A stretch of DNA of 20,273 bases from Pseudomonadota bacterium (GCA_022572105.1 JACZWN010000005.1:1-20273), one strand, 5' to 3'; positions 1 to 7,807 are shown, counted from the first letter of the stretch. Notes: generated by a model not told the origin, from the letters alone. Numbers and translations: made by a program.

Positions 1-1
1 C

Positions 2-541
2 GACTCGGTGCAGCTCCTGCTCTCGGAAGGCGCCGAGGTCGGCGCCGTCGAGGGCGAGGGCCGCACGGCGCTGTTCCTGGCCGCCGGAAACGGACACGCA
101 GAGGTGGTCCGCGACCTGACCCGCGCCGGGGCCTCGCCCGAGACCGCGAGCCGGGACGGAAAAACCGCGCTCGGCCGCGCCGCGGTCGGCGGCCACGCCG
201 CGACGGTCGCCGTGCTGCTCGACGCCGGTGCCCGGGTCGACCGACCCGAAGCGGGCGGCCGAACGCCCTTGATCCTGGCCGCGCTCGGCGACCGGCCCGA
301 AGTCCTGCGCCTGCTGATCGGGGCCGGCGCGCGGGTCGACGCCCGCGAAGCAGAGACCGGGAACACGGCGCTCATGCTGGCCGCCAACCGGGGTTATTTG
401 GAGGTCCTGCGATCGCTGATCGAGGCCGGCGCGAACGTTCACGCCAAGGCCGCCGACGGCTGGACCGCGCTCGAGGCGGCCGAGATGGTCGGGGACGAGG
501 ACGCCGCGGCGCTCCTGCGCGCCGCAGACGCACGCGAGTAG
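2..541 (+). CDS. Ankyrin-repeat protein, 5' end outside the window
   Basis: The reading frame is already open at the first base and reads through an ankyrin helix (DSVQLLLSEGAEV), so the GTG at 8 is probably internal and the true start lies upstream. About five ankyrin repeats are visible, each with the G-x-TAL/PL-x-AA core and an L-x-x-AGA-x-V turn, and they run almost to the stop. Ankyrin repeats are protein-binding scaffolds and give no enzymatic function. The visible part has no signal peptide or membrane segment, but the N-terminus is missing. The gene converges on the formate dehydrogenase operon and is probably unrelated to it. The domain call is firm; the role is unknown. Confidence 0.85.
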   Translation, partial: DSVQLLLSEGAEVGAVEGEGRTALFLAAGNGHAEVVRDLTRAGASPETASRDGKTALGRAAVGGHAATVAVLLDAGARVDRPEAGGRTPLILAALGDRPEVLRLLIGAGARVDAREAETGNTALMLAANRGYLEVLRSLIEAGANVHAKAADGWTALEAAEMVGDEDAAALLRAADARE

Positions 542-555
542 CGCGCGGCCCGAGT

Positions 556-572
556 CCGGGCGGGGCGCCCGG
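556..572. terminator. GC hairpin between convergent genes
   Basis: Perfect inverted repeat CCGGGCG-GGG-CGCCCGG in the 32-bp gap between the ankyrin gene stop (541) and the stop of the small minus-strand membrane peptide (574). The position suits a shared, bidirectional terminator at the end of the formate dehydrogenase operon. There is no T-tract on either side, so intrinsic termination is uncertain. Confidence 0.45.
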
Positions 573-573
573 C

Positions 574-708
574 CTACTGCGCTTCGGGCAGGCGTATGTT
601 CTGGGTCGTGTAGCTGGCCGCGGTACCGCTCTGCATCGTATCCAGGATGACCCCGGCCACGATGGCGATCACGATGGCTGCGGCCGCCGCGGCGATAAAC
701 GCCTTCAT
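574..708 (-). CDS. Small single-pass membrane protein (44 aa)
   Basis: Reads MKAFIAAAAAAIVIAIVAG, then VILDTMQSGTAASYTTQNIRLPEAQ and a TAG stop. Residues 3-22 form one very hydrophobic helix followed by a short polar tail with Tyr and Arg, so an N-in membrane peptide or an uncleaved signal anchor is likely. A GAGTGAGGAC purine-rich stretch sits just before the ATG. It lies 40 bp after the WD40-cytochrome c gene on the same strand and is probably the last gene of that transcript. I recall similar short 'hypothetical membrane' proteins ending in a polar tail in alphaproteobacteria, but know no function for them. It might be a small accessory subunit of a membrane cytochrome complex; that is only a guess from position. 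Easily missed by gene callers. Confidence 0.6.
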   Translation of the reverse strand: MKAFIAAAAAAIVIAIVAGVILDTMQSGTAASYTTQNIRLPEAQ

Positions 709-748
709 GTCCTCACTCCGTCCTCGTCAGCGTCGAACGTTCGTCGTT

Positions 749-2107
749 TCATTCGTTGCGCGGCGCCGTGATGCGTTTCAGGAACGCAATCAAGTTCGCC
801 CGGTCCTCGGCACTGGGCATCTGCTGCAAGGGCATCTTGCTGCCCGGCGTGAAGCTATGGGGCCCCTCGGCGAAGAGGGCGTCGACGGTTTGCTCGGTCC
901 AGACCAGGCCCGTGCCGCGCAAGGCCTCCGAGTACTTGTAGTCGCCGACCGCCCCGGCCCGCCTGCCGAACAGGCCGTAGAGCGTCGGCCCGGCGCGTCT
1001 GGCGCCATTGGCCATGACCGTGTGACAGGCCGCGCATTTGCGGAACAGCTCCGCGCCCCGTGGATCCTCGGCGACCGCCTCGGGCGAGACGCCGGCGGCC
1101 AAGATCCGGTCTTGGGTCCGGCCGCTGCCACCGATCTCCGTGCCGGTCTTGAGATCCCAGATGCGCACGACCTCGTCCGACCCGGCCGACAACAGTCGCT
1201 CGCCGTCGGGGGTGAAGGCGAGTGACCAGACCGGGCGCTGGTGGCCGTAGAACGCCCGGATGAAGGTGGCCGTCTGGAGATCCCAGAGCATGACCGTGTG
1301 GTCGACGCCGCCCGAGGCGGCCAGACGCCCGTCCCTGGACACGGCGACGCCGAAGACCGGTCCCTCGTGGCCGACGAGGGAGGCCATCTCTTCGCCGTTT
1401 TCCAGGTCCCAGATCCGAACCGTCTCGTCGACCGAGGCGGACACCGCCCGCCTGCCGTCCGGGGTGAAGGTCAACGAGTTCACCCCGAAGTCGTGACCGG
1501 TCAGGGTGCGCAGCATCTCTCCGTCCGGCAAGCGCCAAAGCTTCAACGTCGAATCGTAGCTCCCGCTGAGCAGGCGGGTCCCGTCGGGCGAGAAGGCGAC
1601 CGCGTTGACGTTGTTCTTGTGGCCTTCGAGCACGCCGGCCGGGGCGAGGGCCTCCAGGTCCCAGAGCCGGACCGTGCGGTCCCAGCCCGCCGAGGCCGCA
1701 AGCCGCCCGTTCGGCGAGACGGCGACCGCGGCGACCTTGCCCTGATGACCCTCGAAGGTGTGCAGCAAGGCGCCGCTTTGCGCGTCCCACAGCCGCACCG
1801 TGCCGTCGTCGCTGCTGGAGACGATCCGGCGCCCGTCGGGCAGGAAGGCCACGTCGTTGACCGCGCCCTCGTGCTCGTTGAAATCGCGGATTTCCGACTG
1901 GGCGCCCAAGTCCCAGAGGATCAGGCGATAGTCGAAGCTGGCCGAGGCGGCGAAGCGGCCGTCGGCGGAGACCGCGACCCCCTTGACGTAACCGCCATGC
2001 CCGGCGAGCTCCGCGTTCGCCGGCGGGCCGACCGTGCCCAATAGCGCTACGATCATGCCGGCCAGGAGTCGACGGCTAGGCCCGCAAAACGCTTTCCCGT
2101 CCCGCAT
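749..2107 (-). CDS. Exported WD40 propeller fused to a c-type cytochrome
   Basis: A 452-residue protein when started at the ATG at 2107; a TTG at 2119 would add four residues, and neither start has a clear ribosome-binding site. Residues 12-33 (RRLLAGMIVALLG...PANA) look like a Sec signal peptide. Seven WD40 repeats follow (about 38-335), each with a GH...V..vavs.DG core ending in LWDL or IWDL, enough for one closed seven-bladed propeller. The C-terminal ~100 residues are a class I monohaem cytochrome c: CAACH haem attachment site at about 358, GPTLYGLFGR, and a likely axial Met in GSKMPLQQM near 425. Haem attachment requires the periplasm, which fits the signal. It follows fdhC and the PepSY-like gene after a gap, so it is a candidate electron acceptor or docking partner for the formate dehydrogenase. 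That link rests on position only. Confidence 0.88.
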   Translation of the reverse strand: MRDGKAFCGPSRRLLAGMIVALLGTVGPPANAELAGHGGYVKGVAVSADGRFAASASFDYRLILWDLGAQSEIRDFNEHEGAVNDVAFLPDGRRIVSSSDDGTVRLWDAQSGALLHTFEGHQGKVAAVAVSPNGRLAASAGWDRTVRLWDLEALAPAGVLEGHKNNVNAVAFSPDGTRLLSGSYDSTLKLWRLPDGEMLRTLTGHDFGVNSLTFTPDGRRAVSASVDETVRIWDLENGEEMASLVGHEGPVFGVAVSRDGRLAASGGVDHTVMLWDLQTATFIRAFYGHQRPVWSLAFTPDGERLLSAGSDEVVRIWDLKTGTEIGGSGRTQDRILAAGVSPEAVAEDPRGAELFRKCAACHTVMANGARRAGPTLYGLFGRRAGAVGDYKYSEALRGTGLVWTEQTVDALFAEGPHSFTPGSKMPLQQMPSAEDRANLIAFLKRITAPRNE

Positions 2108-2345
2108 TGGGTTCGTCAACGTAGTACTTTCAACAATGAAACTGGGCTTTCCCGAGCCGCGTCAAGACCGCGACCATCCGCCCGGCCACACCCCTATCAC
2201 AACCATCACCCGACCTCTCCCCATCGCCGAACCGTGTAAAATGAGCGGACTGAGCGGCCGCCCGTCCGCGCCCTCCATTCGCGCGGATTGCGCCGCACTG
2301 GCGGCGCGTTCAGCGCCAGGTAGAACCTGCCTGCGCCGCGTCCGG
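2108..2345 (-). promoter_or_regulatory. 238-bp gap before the WD40-cytochrome c gene
   Basis: No convincing gene on either strand. Near the downstream gene there is a small dyad TTTCA-ACAA-TGAAA (2128-2141) and, in minus orientation, TTGACG followed 17 bases later by GTTTCA, a poor -10. A separate promoter for the WD40-cytochrome c gene is possible but not shown. The PepSY-side half is GC-rich without a clean terminator. Confidence 0.25.
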
Positions 2346-2699
2346 TCATTGGAGGTTAGTGCCGCGGTCGCCACCGCCGGACAGAACGTAGCCGCTGGCC
2401 AGATGCCGAAACACGGAGATTGGCACTCCAGTGTCCGCATCGACGATAAAGGTATTGACCTGGAAGGCATCGTTGAAATCGCCGCCGCGAGTCATCACCG
2501 TGACGGCGTAGGCAGCTTTCCCGTCGGCCTTGACGGCGCGAATGCCTAAAACCTGCACCGGGTAGGTCTGCTCGACCTGCTGCTTGAGCTCGTCTGGGCT
2601 TAACTTAGGACCGGCCCGCGCGCTATTCGTAACGACCAAGCCGGCCACGAACAAAAAGCCCAACAAAGCAAGCCCCGCGATCTTTAACTTGCCCAACAT
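2346..2699 (-). CDS. Exported PepSY-like small protein (117 aa)
   Basis: Residues 1-30 (MLGKLKIAGLALLGFLFVAG then TNSARA-G) form a signal peptide or signal anchor with a plausible AxA cleavage site. The remainder carries a PepSY-like pattern: a helix with LSPDELKQQVEQTYPVQVLG, then YAVTVMTRGG..., then VDADTGVPISVF. PepSY domains are thought to bind and inhibit proteases or act as periplasmic accessory modules; no function for this member is known to me. The stop of fdhC lies 29 bases upstream, so the genes are probably cotranscribed. The best purine-rich site (AGGAGAGG) is about 20 bases from this ATG and better placed for an out-of-frame ATG at 2719 that reads only about 11 codons, which may make translation weak or coupled. 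In-frame upstream residues look like read-through of noncoding DNA, so 2699 is preferred. Confidence 0.75.
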   Translation of the reverse strand: MLGKLKIAGLALLGFLFVAGLVVTNSARAGPKLSPDELKQQVEQTYPVQVLGIRAVKADGKAAYAVTVMTRGGDFNDAFQVNTFIVDADTGVPISVFRHLASGYVLSGGGDRGTNLQ

Positions 2700-2728
2700 C
2701 GATTGTCCCAGGAATGCATGATCCTCTC

Positions 2729-3853
2729 CTATTCCGCCGGCTGGGCCTTGCCGTCGGCTCCCGGCGCCGGCCCGCCTTCGACCTCGGCCATCCAAAGATT
2801 GTGGTGCTCGCGCGCCCAGTTCTCGTCGACCCGACCCGTGCCCATGGCGTCGAACGCGCCTTCCATGCCGACCGTGCCGATATAGATGTGCGCAATAATG
2901 ACAACAATAAACAGCAACCCGACAATCGCGTGCCACACCTGCGTCAACTGCACTTCCTGCAGCGGGGTCAGGTCCGTAGGCAGGTCAAACCCGAAGATAT
3001 TTACCAAAGCGTTGGTTTCCGAGAACAATGCGAATTGGAAGGGGAACAATAAGGCAACGCCGGAAACGCTTATCGACACGCCGCCAAGGACGACAATCCA
3101 GAAAAGGATCTTCTGTCCGGCGTTGAATTTTTTGGCCGGGGGGTGCACCCCCTTCGAAAACATCCCACCGCCCTTGATCATCCAGATGAAATCGTACTTG
3201 TTCGGAAGGTTTTGGCGAACCCATAGGACGAATACCAGGACAACCCCCAGCATAAAGCCAAAGGCTAAAAAGTTATGAGCGTATTTGCCAGCCACGGTCA
3301 GTGTCGAAAACAGGTCCGCACCGAGCAGTGGTATTAGAAAGTAACGGCCGTAGAGAATGTTCAAACCGGTCAGTGCCAGCACGACGAAAGTGGTCGCAGT
3401 CAGCCAATGGGCGAAGCGCTCGATACCGTTGAACCGCTCGACGGTCTTGCCGCTGAACCCAGCATCAACCGGGATGCGCCCGCGTAGGACGAAGAACACG
3501 GCGAGCAGCAAAATTATGACGAACAGCAGCCACCCGCCATAAAAGGAAAGCGGGCCATTGCGGATCGAACGCCAGTCCTCGCCTTCGGATTGAATCGCCA
3601 CGCCGACATTTGGGCCTGGAATCGTCACGAAGAGGTTCCGGCCGCGGCGCATCTCGCGCCAGGAATCAGAATCGCTCGGCTGAGGGGTGATGACGACGGA
3701 AAGCGTGGCGCCCTCGGGCGGGCGGACATCCTGGGCGGCGGCTTCGGTCACCAGGCTCAGCGAGGCCGGAAGAGCGACCTCGCCACCGTAGAGTACGGCG
3801 GCAACGAGCAAGGCGGCACCAAGCCAAAGACGCAGACGTAACCAAGTAATCAT
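2729..3853 (-). CDS. fdhC: Formate dehydrogenase cytochrome b (gamma) subunit
   Basis: Membrane anchor that takes electrons from the FdhAB head and passes them to the quinone pool or another acceptor. The ATG at 3853 is chosen because GGAGGGGGG lies just upstream; an in-frame ATG at 3880 would add nine residues. The 374-residue protein opens with a hydrophobic signal/anchor (WLRLRLWLGAALLVAAVL), a ~75-residue probably periplasmic segment, one helix (GGWLLFVIILLLAVFFVL), then the four-helix core: RFAHWLTATTFVVLALTG, YAHNFLAFGFMLGVVLVF, the helix after GQKILFWIVV, and VWHAIVGLLFIVVIIAHIYIG. The His residues in FAHW, YAHN, VWHA and IAHI are the haem b ligand candidates. E. coli FdnI/FdoI are about 215 residues, so this is the long, N-terminally extended type. 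The C-terminus (ENWAREHHNLW...) is typical. Base composition here is visibly less GC-rich than in the flanks. Confidence 0.93.
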   Translation of the reverse strand: MITWLRLRLWLGAALLVAAVLYGGEVALPASLSLVTEAAAQDVRPPEGATLSVVITPQPSDSDSWREMRRGRNLFVTIPGPNVGVAIQSEGEDWRSIRNGPLSFYGGWLLFVIILLLAVFFVLRGRIPVDAGFSGKTVERFNGIERFAHWLTATTFVVLALTGLNILYGRYFLIPLLGADLFSTLTVAGKYAHNFLAFGFMLGVVLVFVLWVRQNLPNKYDFIWMIKGGGMFSKGVHPPAKKFNAGQKILFWIVVLGGVSISVSGVALLFPFQFALFSETNALVNIFGFDLPTDLTPLQEVQLTQVWHAIVGLLFIVVIIAHIYIGTVGMEGAFDAMGTGRVDENWAREHHNLWMAEVEGGPAPGADGKAQPAE

Positions 3854-3876
3854 GATTCCACCCCCCTCCAGGCGCA

Positions 3877-4083
3877 TCAATATCTTTGCTTGGCAGCACG
3901 ATCCCGCAGATCTTGCAGCGTGTCATCGGAGATGGCCGTGTCGGGCTTGCCCAGATAGACGCCTTCTTCGTGCCATGGGACACGATCCTGCTCCTCCTCC
4001 CTGCAGGCGGAGACGAGGAGCAGGGTGGCGGCCAGCAGACCGCCAAGCGTCACTGCGATTTTCCTGTTACCGATCAAAACCAC
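3877..4083 (-). CDS. Small predicted lipoprotein in the fdh operon (68 aa)
   Basis: Short basic start (NRKIA), a hydrophobic helix (VTLGGLLAATLLLVSA) and a lipobox LVSA-C with the lipidated Cys at residue 27, followed by a ~40-residue charged domain (WHEEGVYLGKPDTAISDDT...) ending in AAKQRY. It should be exported and anchored by lipid. The start is uncertain: GTG at 4083 is directly abutted by GGGGA, whereas TTG at 4077 has better spacing from GGGGAG. The stop is 23 bases before fdhC, so it is cotranscribed with the membrane subunit. I recognise the type (small lipoprotein beside formate dehydrogenase anchor genes) but not a function; help in assembling or stabilising the periplasmic complex is possible. 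Confidence 0.75.
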   Translation of the reverse strand: MVLIGNRKIAVTLGGLLAATLLLVSACREEEQDRVPWHEEGVYLGKPDTAISDDTLQDLRDRAAKQRY

Positions 4084-4129
4084 TCCCCACCGGTGTGTCG
4101 CGCAAGGGCCCCGCTCTCCGGAGCCTCAG

Positions 4130-4170
4130 TTAAGATTAGGTGAACCCTTCGTCAAGCGGGCCCATCTTAA
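4130..4170. repeat. Spaced inverted repeat in the fdhB-lipoprotein gap
   Basis: TTAAGAT at 4130-4136 is matched by ATCTTAA at 4164-4170 with 27 bases between. The 195-bp gap (4084-4278) also holds three GTCAA motifs (4151, 4182, 4202), which read TTGAC on the transcribed strand. These could be an operator or part of an internal promoter for the lipoprotein-fdhC segment, but no well-spaced -10 element accompanies them. Confidence 0.25.
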
Positions 4171-4230
4171 CACCAGAGAGTGTCAAATGAAGCGAGAAAG
4201 CGTCAACCGATTATCGCCCTCGGCATGACT

Positions 4231-4253
4231 GGGGGCGGCGAGACGCCGCCCCC
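4231..4253 (-). terminator. Strong GC hairpin between fdhB and the lipoprotein gene
   Basis: Perfect 10-bp inverted repeat GGGGGCGGCG-AGA-CGCCGCCCCC starting 25 bases after the fdhB stop. The loop is only three bases and there is no T-run after it in the transcribed direction. It is therefore more likely a partial terminator or an mRNA 3'-end stabiliser that sets a higher level of fdhAB than of downstream genes. Confidence 0.55.
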
Positions 4254-4278
4254 AAGCCAGTTAACCGCCATGGGGCGT

Positions 4279-4875
4279 TTAGGAGCCCGACTTCAACTGA
4301 TAGGCGGTGCCCCAGCCCCAGGCGCCCGAGCCGAAACCGCGGGCGACGACGCGTTCGCGGTAAATGTCGGCCACGATGCTGCCGTCGCCGGCGAGCAGCG
4401 CCCTGGTCGAGCATTGCTCGGCACACGCCGGCAGCTTGCCCTCGGCAAGACGGTTGCGCCCGTACTTCCGGAACTCCGCCTCGGACATATCCTCCTCCGG
4501 ACCGCCCGCACAGAACGTGCACTTGTCCATCTTGCCGCGGCTGCCGTAGTTGCCCGCCTGCGGGTACTGCGGCGCGCCGAAGGGGCACGCGTAGAAGCAA
4601 TAGCCGCAGCCGATGCACAGGTCCTTGGAATGGAGCACCACGCCTTCTTCGGTCGTGTAGATGCAGTCGACCGGACAGACCGCGATGCACGGGGCGTCGG
4701 AGCAGTGCATGCAGGCCACCGAGATCGACCGCTCCCCGGGAAGGCCGTCATGGATGGTAACGACCCGCCGCCGGTTGATGCCCCAGGGCACCTCGTTCTC
4801 GTTCTTACATGCAACCACACAGGCGTTGCACTCGATGCAGCGCTCGGCATCGCAGAGGAATTTCATTCGTGCCAT
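4279..4875 (-). CDS. fdhB: Formate dehydrogenase iron-sulfur (beta) subunit
   Basis: A 198-residue ferredoxin-like electron-transfer subunit between FdhA and the cytochrome b. Cysteine sets for four [4Fe-4S] clusters are visible: C13-x2-C16-x2-C19-x3-C23; C55-x2-C58-x4-C63-x3-C67; C87-x2-C90-x2-C93-x3-C97; and C119-x2-C122 with C151-x3-C155. C71 completes the usual shared pattern. It has no signal peptide, so it should travel through Tat bound to FdhA. Unlike E. coli FdnH it lacks a C-terminal transmembrane helix, ending in ...WGTAYQLKSGS, and so matches the short Fdh3B-type subunit. The start has AAGGAGAAATAACC before the ATG, and this site overlaps the fdhA stop (TAAGGAG), giving tight coupling across a 12-base gap. 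Confidence 0.95.
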   Translation of the reverse strand: MARMKFLCDAERCIECNACVVACKNENEVPWGINRRRVVTIHDGLPGERSISVACMHCSDAPCIAVCPVDCIYTTEEGVVLHSKDLCIGCGYCFYACPFGAPQYPQAGNYGSRGKMDKCTFCAGGPEEDMSEAEFRKYGRNRLAEGKLPACAEQCSTRALLAGDGSIVADIYRERVVARGFGSGAWGWGTAYQLKSGS

Positions 4876-4887
4876 GGTTATTTCTCC

Positions 4888-7767
4888 TTACGCTGCGCTG
4901 ATGCGACAGAGACTGCATTTGGTCTCCTGCATCTGGGTGACCGAGTCATAGCCGTAGGTGAACACGGCGTTGGCCGACTCACCCAAGACATACGGATCCG
5001 CGCCCTTCGGGTAATTGTCCCTAAGGCTCTCGCCCTCCCAGACTCCGCCGAAGCTCAACGTCATCCAGAGGACACCGCGGCCCACACGCTCGGTGACCAT
5101 GGCCTTGACCTTGATGCGGCCGCCTTCCGGACCCTCGACCCACATGTCACCGCCTTGCCTGATGCCGGCATTGTTGGCGTCAAAGGTGTTGATTTCCGCG
5201 TACATCTCCTGCTGGAGCTCGGCAAGCCACGGGTTGGCCCGGGTCAAGTCGCCGCCGCCCTCGTACTCTGTTATCCGCCCGGACGTCATGATTATCGGAA
5301 ACTCTTTCGAGAAATCCTTGTCCTGGATCGACTTGTAATAGGTCGGCGTGCGATAGCGTCGGGTATCCTGATAGGTCGGATAGTCGGCCACCAGATCCCG
5401 CCGCGGCGTGTACAACGGCTCACGATGGATCGGCACCGGATCCGGGAAGTTCCAGACCACACACCGAGCCTTGGCGTTGCCGAAGGGCGCGCAGCCATGC
5501 TTGATCGCCACCCGCTGGATACCGCCGGAAAGGTCGGTCTTCCAGTTGGTCTTGTCACCGGCGATCTTCTCGATGACGCCGCGCTCTTCCCCGGTCAGGT
5601 CGTTGTCCCAACCGAGCTTCTTGAGCATGGCCATGGTGAACTCGGGATAACCGTCCTTGATCTCCGAGCCCACCGGGTACGAGCCGTCGGCGAGCAGGTT
5701 CTCGCCGTCCCTCTCGACCCCGAACCGCGCCCGGAAGCACAGACCGCCTTCCGCCACCGGCTTGGAGGTATCGTAGAGGATATGGGTGCCCGGATGCTTC
5801 ATCTCGGGCGTGCCCCAGCACGGCCACGGCAGCCCGTAGGTTTCGCCGTCGAGCGGACCGCCCACGGCCCGGAGCGTCGTCTTGTCGAAGGTGTGCTGGT
5901 ACTTCATGTGCTCCTTCAGCCGCTCCGGCGACTGGCCGGTGTAGCCGATGGTCCACATGCCGCGGTTGAACTCGCGGGTGATGTCCTCGATCAAGGGTTC
6001 GTCGCCGTTGACCTTGATGTTCTTGAACATCTCATCGGCGAAGCCGAACTTCTTGGCGAACCTGTACATTGTGACGTGATCCGGCACCGACTCGAAAGCC
6101 GGCTCGACCACCTTGTCACGCCACTGCAGGTTCCGGTTCGAACACGTCACCGAACCATAGGTCTCGAACTGGGTCGCCGCCGGCAGCAGATAGACGCCGT
6201 CCGTGCGGCCGTGCATCGCCGATTGCAGGCCCGCGACCGGATCGATGACGACCATGAGGTCCAGCTTCTTCATCGCCTCCCTCATCTCCGGCAAACGGGT
6301 CTGAGAGTTCGGCGAATGGCCCCAGAACACCATCACCCGGGTGTTGTCCGGCTGATCCAGCTGGTCCTTCGGAATCAGCACGCCGTCGATCCAGCGGGAC
6401 ACCGGAATGCCCGCGCTCTCCATGAGCTTCTTGCTGGCGAAGCGCTTGAGCAGGTAGTCGTAGTCGACTTCCCACACCCGCGCCCAATGCTTCCACGACC
6501 CGGTCTTCAGGCCGTAGTAGCCGGGCAGGCTGTGCGACAGCACGCACATGTCGGTCGCGCCCTGGACGTTGTCGTGGCCGCGGAAGATGTTGGTCCCGCC
6601 GCCGGCAACGCCCATGTTGCCGAGCGCCAGCTGCAAGATGCAGAGCGCCCGGGTCTGGTTGTTACCATGGCTGTGCTGGGTGATGCCCATGGCCCAGATC
6701 ACGGTCCCCGGACGGTTGTTGGCCATGGTCCGCGCGACGCGCTTGAGCTGCGTGCCCGGCACGCCGCTGACACGCTCAACCTCCTCCGGCGTCCACTTCT
6801 TGACCTCTGGCTTGATCTGGTCCATGCCCCAGACGCGCTGGCGGATGAATCCCTTGTCCTCCCAGCCGTTCTCGAAGATGTGCCAGAGGATGCCCCAGAT
6901 CACCGCCATGTCGCTCCCGGAGCGCATCCGCACAAACTCATCGGCATGGGCCGCCGTGCGGGTGAACCGCGGGTCGATGACGATCAACGGCGCGTTGTTC
7001 CGCTCCTTCGCCCTGAGGATGTGTTGCATCGCCACCGGGTGCCCTTCCGCGGCGTTGCTTCCGATGATGAGCATGCACCTGGAGTTGCGGATGTCCGGCA
7101 TGCTGTTGGTCATCGCGCCGTAGCCCCAGGTGTTGGCAACGCCCGCGACCGTGGTCGAGTGGCAGATGCGCGCCTGGTGATCGACGTTGTTGCTACCCCA
7201 GAAGGCCGCGAACTTGCGGAATAGGTACGCCTGTTCGTTGTTCACCTTGGCCGAGCCAAGCCAATACACCGAGTCGGGGCCAGACTGCTCGCGGACTTCG
7301 AGCATCTTGTCGCCGACCTCGTTGATGGCCTCGTCCCAGGTTATCCGCTTCCACTTGCCGCCCACCAGTTTCACCGGATACTTCAGCCGCCGGTCACCAT
7401 GGGCGTCCTCGCGGACGGATGACCCCTTGGCGCAGTGGGTCCCGTTGTTTAGCGGGCTGTCAAATGCAGGCTCCTGGCCGATCCACACGCCATTCTGCAC
7501 CTCGGCCAGGACCGTACAACCGACGGCGCAATGGGTGCAGACGGTCTTAATCGTCTCCAACGTGTCCAGGTAAGTCCCGGAAGGTATCGCGCCCTCGGCT
7601 TTCTTGGTCATGCCGAACGGCAGGGTCGATGCGGCAGCAAGGCCCCCCGTCGCCAGGCCCGATCGCTTTAGGAAGGTTCGACGGTCAATGGCGCTGCCCG
7701 TAATACTCGCCAACGCCTTTGACAAACGGGGGCCTCTCGCTACCCCGTTGGTCCTTCTCGTAAGCAT
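4888..7767 (-). CDS. fdhA: Formate dehydrogenase catalytic (alpha) subunit, Mo/W-bis-MGD, Tat-exported
   Basis: Oxidises formate to CO2 at a bis-MGD molybdenum or tungsten centre. The 959-residue protein begins with a Tat signal (DRRTFLKRSGLATGG, twin Arg at 29-30, then a hydrophobic AAAST region). One [4Fe-4S] cluster site follows: C77-x2-C80-x3-C84 and C112 in GTHCAKG. The metal ligand is Cys202 in QARICHSTTVAG, followed by the family His203; there is no in-frame TGA, so it is not a selenoprotein, unlike E. coli FdnG. Molybdopterin oxidoreductase motifs (IIGSNAAEGHPV, VIDPRFTRTA, GITQHSHG, NIFRGHDNVQGATD) and the C-terminal molybdopterin-binding domain (EFPIIMTSGRITEYEGGG) are in order, and length suits the FdnG-like class. 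AACAGGAGAGTTCC supports the ATG at 7767. Export through Tat predicts a periplasmic active site. The next gene is fdhB. Confidence 0.97.
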   Translation of the reverse strand: MLTRRTNGVARGPRLSKALASITGSAIDRRTFLKRSGLATGGLAAASTLPFGMTKKAEGAIPSGTYLDTLETIKTVCTHCAVGCTVLAEVQNGVWIGQEPAFDSPLNNGTHCAKGSSVREDAHGDRRLKYPVKLVGGKWKRITWDEAINEVGDKMLEVREQSGPDSVYWLGSAKVNNEQAYLFRKFAAFWGSNNVDHQARICHSTTVAGVANTWGYGAMTNSMPDIRNSRCMLIIGSNAAEGHPVAMQHILRAKERNNAPLIVIDPRFTRTAAHADEFVRMRSGSDMAVIWGILWHIFENGWEDKGFIRQRVWGMDQIKPEVKKWTPEEVERVSGVPGTQLKRVARTMANNRPGTVIWAMGITQHSHGNNQTRALCILQLALGNMGVAGGGTNIFRGHDNVQGATDMCVLSHSLPGYYGLKTGSWKHWARVWEVDYDYLLKRFASKKLMESAGIPVSRWIDGVLIPKDQLDQPDNTRVMVFWGHSPNSQTRLPEMREAMKKLDLMVVIDPVAGLQSAMHGRTDGVYLLPAATQFETYGSVTCSNRNLQWRDKVVEPAFESVPDHVTMYRFAKKFGFADEMFKNIKVNGDEPLIEDITREFNRGMWTIGYTGQSPERLKEHMKYQHTFDKTTLRAVGGPLDGETYGLPWPCWGTPEMKHPGTHILYDTSKPVAEGGLCFRARFGVERDGENLLADGSYPVGSEIKDGYPEFTMAMLKKLGWDNDLTGEERGVIEKIAGDKTNWKTDLSGGIQRVAIKHGCAPFGNAKARCVVWNFPDPVPIHREPLYTPRRDLVADYPTYQDTRRYRTPTYYKSIQDKDFSKEFPIIMTSGRITEYEGGGDLTRANPWLAELQQEMYAEINTFDANNAGIRQGGDMWVEGPEGGRIKVKAMVTERVGRGVLWMTLSFGGVWEGESLRDNYPKGADPYVLGESANAVFTYGYDSVTQMQETKCSLCRISAA

Positions 7768-7807
7768 GGAACTCTCCTGTTCTTCTTACTATCCAGAGCC
7801 GAGTCGG

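Noticed and set aside
1241..2044. A 267-codon plus-strand frame opposite the WD40 repeats
   Set aside because: Periodicity comes from the WD40 repeats on the other strand; no domain or ribosome-binding site supports it.
2697..2719. ATG at 2719 after the strong AGGAGAGG site as start of the PepSY-like gene
   Set aside because: It is out of frame with the exported protein and stops after about 11 codons; at most it could be a leader peptide, for which there is no further evidence.
7157..7168. Possible selenocysteine at the FdhA active site
   Set aside because: The codon for residue 202 in QARICHS is an ordinary Cys codon (TGC on the coding strand), and no in-frame TGA interrupts the gene.
4180..7224. 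A 1014-codon plus-strand open frame opposite fdhA and fdhB
   Set aside because: It is antisense to two genes with complete conserved motifs, has a His/Arg/Leu/Val-biased composition typical of GC-rich shadow frames, and shows no recognisable domain.
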